Notes: generated by a model from the sequence alone, not told the origin. A stretch of DNA of 64,000 bases from Heritiera littoralis (GCA_031772115.1 JAPDPK010000018.1:1096501-1160500); one strand, 5' to 3'. Counted from the first letter of the stretch, positions 26,101-37,471 are shown. A program made the numbers and translations.

Positions 26101-26844
26101 CAATCTTCTAAGACCAAGGTTCCAAGGCTTCAATTCACAATTTTTAGCTCACCAAGTCTCCATCCAACTTAGCTCGACAGCAGCCATAACCCATCTCTAC
26201 CAAGCTCCTACTGTAGCCCAAAATTAACTATCAATGGCTAGCAAGATTACCCCTATTTTTCTCACCAAGAAGCCACCGTTTCTGCCTAAGCCCTTCCTCA
26301 ATTTAGATAGTTCATGCGTCCCCTGCTTCACCACTTTTGCGGTTTTGCTTAAGTCTCCTCCTTCATTGTGCGATCTTGCTGCATTACAATCTTGAACTCA
26401 ATCTTTCTCCTCTTGTGTGGTGGCCTTCCTTTCAGCCACCTTTCCTTGCCTTAACAACCACCATTATCCTTTGTTCTGACCTCTCCTTTGGCATTTGTTT
26501 CAAGCCTTAATCAAGCGTCTACAGCCCTTGAAAATACACTTAAATTGACCTGGAACTAGTAGTGAAAACATAGCCTCTTGGGACCTCGTTCAAGCCATCG
26601 AACCAATCTTGTTTTCACACTATTTCAGGCCAAGTTTTCAGCCTCACCTTCCCCTGTTTTCTACCTTCACGTCCCTGGTATGCTTCAAAAGAAAGAACAA
26701 AGGCTTGCAGCTTGTTGCTTCTTTGCCTGATCTGCTGTAGTTCTTTCCAATTTCGATTTCTTTCCTCTCGCACATCTCTCTCCCTCTCAATTTTGGCTTT
26801 CCATTCGATCGCAACACCTCTACTGCACTCCCTTGTTCTTACTC
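23159..26844 (-). repeat. Distant LTR-like unit (type E), no gene
   Basis: No protein domain is visible in these 3.7 kb. The order of landmarks, read on the minus strand, parallels the long LTRs: CCTCAAGGTAAGT (exon-end-like) near 25590, a 'tatggccat'-type block near 24915-24925, a tandem repeat at 24540-24760, then 'ttactgagctctggtttgcttgccc' words near 24425-24395. A (TATG)n run lies at about 25806-25830. I infer an older relative of the same LTR group, interrupted by the Harbinger-type element. The ends were not found. Confidence 0.4.
24540..24760. repeat. Degenerate tandem repeat around CACTATGCACTT
   Basis: Words such as 'cactatgcacttcgataaa', 'cactatatactttgataaa' and 'cacttttattatgcacttt' recur about every 25-32 bp through this stretch. 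The array is imperfect and AT-rich. Confidence 0.7.
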
Positions 26845-26847
26845 TAA

Positions 26848-26985
26848 GGCTATGCTTGGTAGAGTGGAAAAATGAAAGGAAAGAAAAGGGTGGAGGGAAA
26901 AATGGAAAGAAAATAAATTTTGACATTGCTTGGTAGGACAAAAAATGAAAAGGAAAGAAAAGGGGAGAGAAATGTGTTTTCTGTC
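26848..26985 (+). repeat. Left terminal inverted repeat region of the Harbinger-type element
   Basis: The word TGCTTGGTA occurs at 26853 and 26927, each followed by a purine-rich 'aaaatgaaaggaaag'-like stretch. It pairs with the right-hand region at 31130-31298. Confidence 0.8.
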
Positions 26986-27129
26986 CTTCTCATTAATATT
27001 TTCCGTCCAATTTGGGCAGATGGGAAGAAAGAAAGTGGAGTCATGAGCAGTAAGTTATGTAAAATTATAAAATTACCCTTTAATAAATTTAAAATACAAA
27101 TTTTGTTTTCATCCACACTATTCATTTCT

Positions 27130-27300
27130 TCTTCTGCCGCATCCACCTTTCTCTCTTCTCTGTCACCGACGTCCCTCTCCTCTCTATCGCCTACGTTTCT
27201 CTCCTCTCTATCGCCGACGTCTCTCTCCTCTCTGTCTCCGACGTCTCTCTCTTTTCTGTTGCCGACGCCTCTCTTCTGTGTTGCCGTCATCTCTCTCTTC
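27130..27300 (+). repeat. 24-bp minisatellite in the Harbinger-type element
   Basis: Units of about 24 bp, close to 'ctctctcctctctatcgccgacgt', repeat five to seven times with point changes. On + they read SLSSLSPT repeatedly, and on - they read ERDVGDRE repeatedly. Both readings are open because the unit length is a multiple of three. I regard neither as a gene. Confidence 0.8.
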
Positions 27301-27673
27301 TTTGTTGTCGACATTGGGCCACCTTAGGCCATCGTTCTTCACTTTTGGATAATTATCTACTCTATTATTTCACCTTTTTCTTTTATATATTGAGTTTTTC
27401 AATTTCTATTTTTGGATTCTGGTATTCTTTATTTTTAGTTAGGGTTATCTTGCCTTTTATAAACCATAGCTAGATTAGACCATTAGCTTTTGTACTCAAT
27501 ATGCCGTATGCAATTTTTTAATGTTGACTTGTGGTTGGCACTTGGCACTATATCCATTGAAGCATCAAGTTATGACTAGACTAGAGTTGCTGGATTCCCA
27601 ACTTCTAGATGGTAATGTCTAGATGTAAATTTGAGGATCAGGCTGGTGAAGACCAAGTTCTATGGCAGATGTA

Positions 27674-27752
27674 GATGCTCTGTCATGCTCAGAGGAAACA
27701 AAATGGCCGATGCAGATGCTCTGTCATGCTCAGAGGAAACAAACTCGGGAAG
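27674..27752 (+). repeat. 41-bp tandem duplication
   Basis: The word GATGCTCTGTCATGCTC begins at 27674 and again at 27715, followed both times by 'agaggaaacaaa'. There are two near-identical copies with a 41-bp period. Confidence 0.85.
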
Positions 27753-29495
27753 CCCCTTAATTTGACAGATTCTTGTATTTATCAGTGAAAGACTTAATAG
27801 AACTATTAGGCATCTAGCATGACCAACCTGCATTTTCACATTTTCCTAATGCTTTTTGAATTCTAAATTTCCCAAGAATATCATTCCAGGTACTTAAAAT
27901 TTGAATGAATGCTCCTTGATGCTTTAAAACTTGGAAATAGATTCTACTCTTTTGGATTGTAAATTTGTTGTCTCTAAAGATTTGTGGAAGAAACAAAGAT
28001 GAATTTTGTTCATTTCTGGCTAAATTTGTTTCCACAAGCTCCTCTTTTTCTGCAAGTTGATTGTTTACAGATGGTACCGATCCATTAGATTTTTATTTGT
28101 GCTTAGCCTTTATCAGCTACTTGATCATTGGGTGTCCTGTGATGAGAGATTTTTTTTGCTTGTTATATGGCATTTTGCTATTTTTGATGCTAAGGTTATT
28201 AAAGTAGCTTGTCACTGTTTGCAGCTATTTGAATTCTGAGCTTTAGGATCAATGTAAGATGACCCTTACAACCAAAACTGCTGAATGTAGTGGTAAGTGA
28301 AGGAAATTCTAGATTACAGCCAAGTGGAGTAGTCTTCCAAGAAAACTACAATTACAGTACTAGACAAGTAGACATTAGGAAGGAAAGATTGCCTAGTGGT
28401 ACTTTCCATTGCTTTTCATGATCATTAAAAAACAGATAAAGAACAAATTTGCCATACTTAGTAACAGTACTTTTAGAATATTAATTCCTTTGTGTTGATA
28501 ACGTTGTTTGGCTTTTCCTTTTTCATTTTTGGATCTGAGGAGTCACAGGCAAGTCTAATTTAGCTATAACAGCCAATATGAAGTCAATATATAAAACTTA
28601 ATTTGATATAAAAAGATTAAAAGTTTAGAATATTATTTCTTTTTATACATGGTTAAAGTTAAAAAGAGACATTCGAGCGGGTGGGGAGAAGGAAAGTGAC
28701 TCTACAGGGCCTTCACAACTCACCACTACTTTGGATGCCTTAACCATTGACCATTACCCACATTGCCATGTCCGTATGTTTATGTGTATATATGTACGAC
28801 TTCACACGAAAAAAAAGGTTCTTAGGCCTTTCCTTCGCCTTTTCTCTTTTTTCCCCACAGTTTACATTCCTGAGCCTCTCGGCCTAATCAAATTAAAGAC
28901 TTAAGCTTGTAATACCACATACATTTTTCTTTTTTAATCACTAACACTTGATACTTACGATTTTTTGACTGCCACTCTTGTAAAATTCTTCCTCTGTTTC
29001 TTTAGTCAGAACTCAAGATGGATTTAGCAGGGATGCTTGCTTCTTGCATTTGACATGGTTTAAGCTTCATATAAGAGTGAGTTCTCAGTCCTTTGATATG
29101 TAAAGTGAAATTACATTCTGTATGGAGTAGGGATGAATTTATTGGCCTGCTTATGTTATTTATCTGCTTATGTATATAAAGTTGTATATGAAATATCAAA
29201 ATATGAACCGTGGGAAAATCTTAGTTTGTTTGAGAATTTTCAGGGTTCTAAGAGTGGTAGCTCTGCTTCTGGTTGGCAGGTTGACTAGTCAATCAAGTCA
29301 CTAACACATGCTAAAACACATGCATTTTCTGGATGACAGTGTTTGTAGCCATGAATTTAGGCTTATCTAAGCTTTAGCCATGAATTGACATTGTGGTCCA
29401 TAATTAATCATTAGGATCAGTTTCATTCTCAACTTCATCTTATATTTTTGTATTTTAATATAGAATTATTTTATATTTTAATCTGCAGTTTGAAA

Positions 29496-30604
29496 ATGGC
29501 TAAGAAATCTAAACATAGTGAGTGCACTAGTGAGGTTAAGAAGGCTAATCTCAAATGGACAGAAGAGATGGATGATATATATGTTGATGCAATGTTAGAG
29601 CAACAAGTGAATGGAAACAAAGTTGATGGCACATTCACCCCTCATGCTTATGACAACATGGTGAAAATATTAACTGAGAAAGTTAATTTCCCATTTGATA
29701 AAAATCATTTGAAAAATCGTTTGAAAACTCTCAAGGAAAATTTTAGTAAATGTTTTGATTTGTTTAATCGTTTGAGTGGGTTTGGATGGAATCCGATGAC
29801 AGAACTTTTTGAAGCTGAGCCTGAAGTGTGGGAGAAACTTATAGAGGTTAGTAATTGCCAGCTTTTATCCTAAATTCTCTTCTATATTGTGTTTGTTTGC
29901 ATTTTGCTACTTTAGCTCCTAATTTTGTTTTTCTTTGATACTTTGCTAAAAATTTGCCTTCTTACAATGGTTTTATATGAATACTCATTATTTTACTGAT
30001 TTTGATGATATTTGTGTGTGATGTTTTAGGCAAAACCTTCTGCTGCAAAATGGCGATATACCAAGATTCATGCTTATGTAAAGCTATATGAGCTTTTTTC
30101 GAAAGACAGAGCTAATGGTAAGGGAGCTTGCAGTGCAAAAGACAGAATTCGAGAATGGGCAGCAGAAGAAAGTAATGCAGATCCAACTTCCATTGATCTG
30201 GAAATAAACTGTGAACTATCATCTCCAACATCCGTATCAAATTCTGTTGCACAACAATCAAAGAGCTCTAAAAAGAAAGCTCGCATGGAAGATTTATTTG
30301 AAAACAAATTGATGTTTTAGACCACGCAATTGGCAATGTGGCAGAAATAATGAGACAAGGCAATGCCATTGCAGAAAAAGTTGCACAAATTGCTGAAAAG
30401 GGAATGGCTATTGCTGAAAAAGGAAGGCTACACTGTTATTCTGAAGCTGAAGTATTTGATGAGTTGCTGAGGATTGAAGTACTCGAAGATCTTCAACTCG
30501 ATGCCTTTTTATTTCTAAATCAAAGCCAACAAAGGATGAGGGCTTTCTTTGGAGTTCCTACTCAACGACGTAAAGAGTTACTTTTGAAAATGATGAGTAA
30601 ATGA
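29496..30604 (+). pseudogene. Myb/SANT-like domain protein of a PIF/Harbinger element, one frameshift
   Basis: The ATG at 29496 follows an acceptor-like TGCAG (29484-29488), so a 5' UTR intron is likely. Exon 1 (29496-29846) encodes MAKKSKHSECT then a Myb/SANT-like trihelix domain (LKWTEEMDDIYVDAMLEQQ, LKNRLKTLKENFSKCFDLF, GFGWNPMTELFEA). A donor GAG/GTTAGT ends it; the acceptor TTTTAG/GCA at 30029 opens exon 2 in phase and continues AKPSAAKWRYTKIHAYVKL. A stop occurs at 30318-30320, but the family's C-terminal part continues in another frame from 30311 (DVLDHAIGNVAEIMRQGN) to the TGA at 30602-30604, ending in a MRAFFGVPTQRRKELLLKMM stretch. A single indel between 30300 and 30318 explains the break. 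In this superfamily such proteins bind element ends and assist the transposase. It could alternatively be a host-type gene of the same family that was captured; the position inside the TIRs favours ORF1. Confidence 0.85.
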
Positions 30605-31129
30605 AAGAGCTCTTAGCATTAGGAGTTTTTTTTATAGTACTTTTTTTGCTCGGAATATAGGTTGATTTTCGTTACTAATGAAAAAATAGAAAATACTCTT
30701 GGATGGAAATACTTTGAATATAGACTTTTTTATAGTATTTGATGCATTAATATATATCAACATCTATGTTTTCTTTTATTTTCTTGGGAGTTGACATATG
30801 ACATATTAAGTTTCTTATATAAAAATAAATTTATTAGTATTAAACATTTTTTTTGATATTATTCATGGTTGAGTTGAGTATTTAACAATTATTAGTCATT
30901 ACATAATTAATTAATAATCAATAAATTAATTAATTATCATTAATTAATTAATTATAATAATTAATTATTAATGAATTATTTTGACTAGATTTTTTTTAAA
31001 AATCTCACTAAAAATGAAAACTCAATAAATGTCAAAAAGAATAATTCAAAAACAATTACACTTGATAAATATTTGTGTAAGGGTAAGATGGTAAAATCAT
31101 TTCATTTTAAATTTTCTTTCTTCTCACTT

Positions 31130-31298
31130 TTTCACTCTACCAAGCAATAAGAGGAAAGAAATATACTTTCTATTCATTTTTCCATCTTTCATACCAAGCA
31201 CACCTAAAGAAAAATAATAAAATTTTCCATCTTTCCAATTTTCCCTCCCTTCAATTTTTTTTCTTTCCATTTTTCTTTCCTCCTTACCAAGCAAAGCC
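31130..31298 (-). repeat. Right terminal inverted repeat region of the Harbinger-type element
   Basis: The inverse word TACCAAGCA occurs at 31285, 31192 and 31138, so the subterminal motif is present three times here and twice on the left. Confidence 0.8.
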
Positions 31299-31301
31299 TA
31301 A

Positions 31302-34250
31302 ATCTCTCTTTATCTGTTCTCTCTCTCGATCTCTTCCAAACTCCTCTTTTTTTTTTTTTTTTATCTTAGTTGGTTTTGGCGGAGGACAAAATAGAGTCCT
31401 CTGCCTTCAAAAGTATTGGAAGCCAATCCTGCTTCCTTTTCTATATATTTATTTTTTTATAATACTTATATTGTATATTATATTTCTTATATAATAAATA
31501 ATATATACTAATAAATTACTCGTGTTATGCTGCGAGCAAGTTTTTTTTTTCTCTCTCAAATTAATAAGGTTTTAATTATTTAATTTTTAAATAGATATTT
31601 AATTATTTATTTCACTTGTTTTTAAAGTTTACATCAAAAAAAATTTTTTATGTTTATTTTTCATGAGTTCAAGAATTTTTATTTTTATTTACTATTTCAT
31701 ATCTATTTATTATAATTTTTCATATTGAAAGAATGTCTTTGGCACCATTTAAACTATTCCCTAAATATTGAAACAAATTTTAGTAATTTTTTTATCATGG
31801 GGATTTTTTAAACAATCATTTTTAATTTATAAATTGATTTATCCAAGAATCTAACTTAATATAAATAATTTTAATTAATGATAAAACAAAAAAAATAAAA
31901 ATATGAATCACTAATTAAAGAGACAAACCTTTTTAAATTGCATGTTGGGCTTGGATTTAAACCAATAATGTGGTTTAATAAAAATAAAGTTAGGCTGAAT
32001 TGATACCAACGATTCATCCCTTCCCTTACCTTATTTTAATTTTTTCTAATTAATTTTTTCACACCAATTTTATCTTAAAATATCATAAAAGTCTAGCGCT
32101 TATTTTCTATCCACTTGCCTCAATTCCCCTTGCCTCAATTGCTCTTTATTATTTCCTTTCTCTACTTCTTTTCGTTCATTCCTTACCTTTTCTTTTTTTA
32201 CAATTTATATGTCATTTCCCAGCTCTTAAATAACCTATATCCAACATCCTGGAGATAATTTTTTTTGTTAGATAGAAATCATCATTTTCTTCCAAGCCTT
32301 TTCAAAAACCCTTTGCTCTTTTTTTTTTTAATTTGGTGTTTCAAATTTATTCTGAATTTTTTTATGCATTTTTGTACTTTTAAATATAAGTTAAAAGAAA
32401 AATAGAACCACCCAAAACATCAAGAAACAAAACCTAACCGAAGCTATTCTTAAAAACACTGAAGATGACATTAGCATGTGCCCAAGTGAAAGAAGTAAAG
32501 CAAAAGTGACGTTTATTGAAATGTCTAATTTGGGCACCAAAAAGTAGAAATAAACAAAATCACTGAAGGGCATAGGATGGGAAAGCAAGAGGCAAGACTG
32601 TTGATGACGATGGCAAAATACGAGCAGAAAACCAAAAGAAGAATAACCTCAAGAGAAAGGGAACAGAAGGCCCACGTGGTGGAGCTAATCTAAGGAAATT
32701 CTCTAATTTGGGGAAGGAACAACATGATGGAGGGAAGGAACAAAAGGGTAAAGAATGAAAAATTTGATAAACTGACGTGGCCATGTAGAGAGCTAAGGAA
32801 ATCTCATAAAATTTATTTATTTGATTTGATGATATATTTTTACGATCCTACTTAAATATATATGATACATATCTATTTTCATGCCTAATATATATAATAG
32901 TAATACATGTATATTTATTTTATCCTTCCTTTATTTTAAATTCACATATATATATTTCTATACTTAATATGTATATATTTCTTATTTATTATATATATAA
33001 ATATATATTTTATATACTCATGTATATCACATCTAATTTAAAATACTTGTATCCTTCATTTAGTTAAATATATATACTTATTTGTTCTTTTAATTATTTT
33101 AATCACTTACAATTTATGCACTTAGGTTTTGTTGTGCATTTATATATTCACTAACTTATTTATTAATATACAATTTATCTATTTATTTTCTTTATTAAAT
33201 TAATATATATATATATATTGAACCTGTTTATATAAATCCAATATATATGTATTAATAATTTATTGTTAATTGCACCAAACTGACATCTTCGATTTCATTG
33301 CTAAAATAATAACTTTAGAATATATCTCGATACTTAGTTTATTTAAATTACTTAACTTATTTTACAAATTCGATATGAAATTCACAATCTTCACATAAAA
33401 GCACATGCAAAATTTATACTCTTAACAGTTGACCAAAAGAATTTGTTGCCATAAGAAAAATAATGAGAATAAAGAAAATAATCAATGTGAAATAAAATCT
33501 AAAAATCAATTACCAAAAATAAAAAATGAAAAGTAAATAAATTGAAAATGGACAAACAAAAATAAAAAAGTATATTATAAATCCAGTGATCATGGGATCA
33601 ATAAAAGGCTATGATTTCTTTCCTTGAAATAAAAAGGAAATAGTAAAAAGAGGGGGATTCCATTATTTAAAAAAAATAGTAAAGGAAATGAAAAATAAAA
33701 TAAAAAGGGCAGCCACCATCCCTGTCTCACTCATTCTCTACACAACCACCATTTTCGTCATCTTTGGCAAGGCATCACTTTCATCATCTACAAAATCATC
33801 AAAGTAAAAGAAAAAGGAAAAATAAAACACACTGATATAAAAGTACATAGAGCAATGACTATAATTTGTCCTTTACCTCTTTTTTTTTTTCAGAACCGCA
33901 ACAATTTTCCTTACATAAAATGACTATTGACATAGGGAGGCAGCTGAAGAACAAAACCATATGTCAAGCATTTCATAAATATTTCTACTAACAATTTCTT
34001 ACAAAGTTTCATTAAACTGTGAAAATCTAAAAAGATAATGAAATTTCTCTTTACTAATAATAGATAGTTTCGAACTTGTCAAAGTTATCTCTACCAATGA
34101 TGGAGACATATATTCGACCTTTAAAATTCCAAGTAGCATAAGGAGCATTCAAAAATCATTCGACAACTTTTATTAACTACTAACGGACTTTCTTGATCCG
34201 AAGAACTAAACCAAACAACAATAACAATCAGCATCATGATGAATTTCCAT
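31302..34250. other. AT-rich region without recognised genes
   Basis: It contains a 17-18-base T run near 31347, long TA-rich stretches (31440-31520, 32820-33240) and a more GC-rich piece at 32560-32790 whose minus-strand open frames have no domain. 'cttaacagttgaccaaaag' near 33420 is the kind of sequence found near LTR 5' ends on the minus strand, so the type E LTR may continue here after the Harbinger-type insertion. This is weakly supported. Confidence 0.35.
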
Positions 34251-34261
34251 GGTCTAAGGAG

Positions 34262-35521
34262 CTGCACGGCTGGCGCTAGTAAGGGGACCATCTATTTCAT
34301 TTCCCATGTTAGCAGCATTACTCTCAATCTCTTCACCACTCAAAACAGCACCCCTCCCCTCTCACTCTCGTCACCACTCACAGCATTCTAATTTCTTTCT
34401 CCACTCAAAACAGCAGATTGGATAGCAGTGCTCACAGCGATCTCATTCCCTTCTCCACTGGCAGCATGGACAGCAGCACCGTGATAAAGAGACTCATCAA
34501 ACACATTCCTGTCAAAAAAGTCTCGAAATAACTTCGGTATCTTAGTTGAATTGCTAACAAGGACAATTTCATGCACAATTCTCCTATCTATCCTAGCATC
34601 CCTGAAACACTTTCTAACCAAATCCATACATTTCTTAAAAAATTCCAAATTTAGCTTCTCCAACTTCGCACGACTAATAGTAGAGTAAAAATCAATGCCT
34701 TCATGCAAAGATTCAATCTTTACAGTAGTATGAGAAGTCGATAACAAAATTTCCTTTATCCTTTCACAAGCAATTCCCAGAATACTCAGAGCTCTATGAT
34801 TCCCACGAATATCCTTTTGATTTTGGCTGTTAAATTCTTGGACAAAATGATTAGTCATTAAATTATCAAATTCTTCGCTGCCTAAATGGGTATCAACTGC
34901 CCTAGCTTTAACCTCAAAGCTACCAACATTAATCCTAAGCAAATGAACTTCCAAAAGACTTTTGTCAAAATCAAAGGTCAAAATACTTCTAGTACATTCA
35001 ATAGCAGTAGTGATTTTCATAATTGTAAGCTCAGTTGCTCGGATGGCTTGCAGTGAATAAATGGGCATTCTGACAACTGCAACCTCTGCAGCACTACGAT
35101 TTTCAGACAAATCTTCATAAATGACTCTTACAAAATTTTCAGACGTACCCGCTTCACTAACCGCCTTACGGCATTGAGTCCTCGCATGGCATTGAGTAGT
35201 CTCATGGCGTTGAGGAGCTATTCTTTCTAGCAATCTGACTATGTTCGCAACCTGTCCATCTGTCCGCCATGTGCGTCTCACATTGAGTTGGGGTGGGGGT
35301 GGTGGCGTTGGAACCTCCATTAGCATTTTATTTAATCCAGTGGGTACAATCTCCTTCAGTTCGTATCGTACCGAAAATCCCATCTCCCAATTTCCCATTA
35401 TTCTTGGATGATAGACTGGAATGATGCAAAATTTTAGAGGATAATCGGGACTTTGATCACCCACAATTATGGCCGGTGCAAACTCCCCAGCATTGCTAGC
35501 AGTGAAAGGATTTTTTTCCAT
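34262..35521 (-). pseudogene. Hsp70-derived open reading frame, chimeric N-terminus, no ATPase signature
   Basis: The open frame (35521-34388, 377 aa) has an unrecognised N-terminal half, MEKNPFTASNAGEF up to about residue 175, including a PTPPPPPQ stretch. The C-terminal half follows cytosolic Hsp70 from the second phosphate-binding loop to the end of ATPase lobe II: FEVKARAVDTHLGSEEFDN, NHFVQEFNSQNQKDI, ACERIKEILLSTSHTT, EGIDFYSTISRAKLEKLN and KIPKLFRDFF. Key signatures are lost. The GGGTFD loop reads TFDFDKSLL, and VLVGGSTRIPKV reads VLVSNSTKIPKLF. There is no substrate-binding domain; intact Hsp70 is about 650 aa. After the TAG stop, the plus-coordinate stretch 34387-34262 repeats the last module (AVLSGEEIESNAANMGNE) in a shifted frame. 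It looks like a decayed gene copy. Whether the 377-aa frame is expressed is unknown. Confidence 0.75.
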
Positions 35522-35658
35522 TTCAATCCTAGTATCCTTGAATAGAAAAAATTGTGAATTGAGAGCTTAGCCTTTTTTTTGGTTAGAAGAGCTTAGCGGT
35601 TTTTCGACTTATAAGCTTAAACTTGTTCTCCTACCGGTTGCATATAATGTACATATGA

Positions 35659-35790
35659 ATCTAACAATACGCTGAATTATTCAATCAAATCTAATAATAC
35701 GCTGAAATATTCAATTAGATTCTAAAAATACGCTGAATTATTCAATCAAATCTAATAGTACGATGAATCATTCAATTAAAACTAATAACC
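35659..35790. repeat. 30-bp tandem repeat, four copies
   Basis: ACGCTGAA (or ACGATGAA) recurs at 35669, 35699, 35730 and 35760, each within 'attattcaatcaaatctaat'-like units of 30-31 bp. A further copy with its right flank ('aaccgctaagatgaaaaatg') recurs at about 35971-36050, so the array was itself partly duplicated. 'gtaaaataataatgtacacac' is also duplicated at about 35832 and 35863. Confidence 0.8.
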
Positions 35791-36270
35791 GCTAAGATGA
35801 AAAATGAAAAAACAGCTTTTTTTTCTTATTAGTAAAATAATAATGTACACACAATTTTTTTTAGTAAAATAATAATGTACACACAAATTTTTTATCTAAA
35901 ATTTAGAACAAAATTTAAGTAACAAAAATACAAAATTTTTTTATGTAAAAGGTAAAATTCTCTGTTTGTATACGCCGAATTATTCAATCAAATCTAAGAA
36001 CCGCTAAGATGAAAAATGAAAATACAGCTTTTTTTTTCTTATTTGTAAAATAAGTGATAAAAATTCAAAAATTTATTTATGTACAAGGTAAAATTCTCTG
36101 TTTGTATTCTATACAAGAATGATCCTCAATCTTCTTGAATTTTTTTGTTTGGAGATAGAGCCATTTTAATAATAATAATTATTATTCTTATCATTTTTAA
36201 TTTATTTCAAAATATTAATTGTAAAAATTTGATATGTTGACATAAAATTTTATATTCTTGTTTATTTTGT

Positions 36271-36604
36271 TGTGACAACTGAGAAATTCCCATTCTTGAA
36301 ATTAATTTAATAGGATAATGACAGCAGTTAAGTATTGAAGAATTATTAAGGATTATGGGAATCATGAAAGCGAGGGATTTAAGGGAAAATTTAGAGAATT
36401 ATTTTAGCAAATAATTCTTGGAATTAGTTAGTGTTATAAAGATTAAATGAAATCATTACAAAGAAAATTTTGGAATTAGAAATTATGGAAATTTAATATC
36501 GGATGTTAATGGAACATGTTGGAGTAAATAAATAAATTTATTTATGAGATTGGAATATTTTAAGTTATGGTACTTGCTGAAATTGATGTATTGGAGATTT
36601 AGTA
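36271..36604 (+). repeat. 5' end of another gypsy LTR (type D), interrupted
   Basis: TGTGACAACTGAGAAATTCCC resembles the TGTGATAACCGTAAATTTCCC start of the type C LTRs. After about 330 bp the terminal-inverted-repeat element begins. AT-rich then GA-rich sequence resuming at 42323-43130 is in the order expected for the next part of such an LTR. This is inference. Confidence 0.5.
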
Positions 36605-37434
36605 TGCGTTTAGTTCATGAAAACAGAGCTGTTCTCCATTTTCATTTTCATGGAAAATAGAAAATGTGAAGGAAAATATGTTTGGTTGAAGAAACAGAAA
36701 ACATGTTTTTGGAAAATGAAAATGAAAATGGGCTAAGTTTTGAAAACAAAAAAAAAATGTTTTCATTGTTTTCCAAGGAAACAGTTTGGAAAAGTGGAGA
36801 ATTGGAAAACACGGGATTTATGAAATTTTTTTTAATGTACATCAAAGATATAGGGTTCGAACATTACACAAGCAAAAAGTCTTTTTTTTAATTTGTTTTG
36901 GTTTTAGGTTTACGTGTTAAACTTGCTTCAATGCTTATTGTGGTTCTGCTTTGACTTTTTTTTTCTCTCTCCCTTTGGCTCTTTCTTCTTCTACCTGAAG
37001 CCCAAACTCTTTCCCAAAATTGTGCCAATCACCACTGCAAATCAAATCAAGTTACTTTTTTTTTCTCATTCTCATTTTCTGGTTTCTTATTAAATGCTAT
37101 AAGAAATTGAAGATTTTCTTTTTGTATGGTTGCTTTATTTTGCCATTGTTGCTAGTGGATCTAGTGGATGAGTTTTAGTGTGAATTTATTAGTTTGAATG
37201 ATACATAAAATTGCAGTTGTATCGTCAAATAATAAAAATAAGTTTAATTGTCTCTTTGAATAATATTGAATAAAAAGTTAGTTGTGTTTGCGCCATCTGG
37301 AATTCCCTTTCTAACTTCTTGTTGCTGTTCAAACTTCATAGACCAAGCATAATTAAAGATTAAAAAAAACTTGAAATAGATGCTTGTTTGAGACATTCTC
37401 ATTATACAATAGTAAACATGTATATATAATAAAC

Positions 37435-37440
<6 letters not shown>

Positions 37441-37468
<28 letters not shown>
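37441..37468. repeat. (TA)14 microsatellite
   Basis: An uninterrupted TA run. It lies downstream (minus sense) of the LSM6 remnant and causes the spurious Tyr-Ile-rich frames there. Confidence 0.95.

Positions 37469-37471
<3 letters not shown>

Larger units (their letters stand above)
26848..31298 (+). mobile_element. PIF/Harbinger-type transposon carrying a Myb-like gene, no transposase
   Basis: Termini are GGCTATGCTTGGTAGAG on the left and, read inward, GGCTTTGCTTGGTAAGG on the right. Both are flanked by TAA (26845-26847 and 31299-31301), the 3-bp target duplication typical of PIF/Harbinger. The purine-rich inverted repeats extend inward for roughly 130-200 bp with further copies of TGCTTGGTA. 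The only recognisable coding content is the Myb/SANT-like gene at 29496-30604, the usual accessory ORF of this superfamily. I see no DDE transposase. About 2.2 kb upstream of that gene (27.3-29.49 kb) looks like non-coding leader or intron sequence, and a TGCAG acceptor at 29488 sits just before the ATG. It is likely non-autonomous and is the best-delimited DNA transposon in the window. Confidence 0.85.

Noticed and set aside
26850..27314. 154-aa minus-strand frame rich in ERDVGDRE repeats
   Set aside because: Produced by a 24-bp minisatellite and the purine-rich terminal repeat; the opposite strand is open too.
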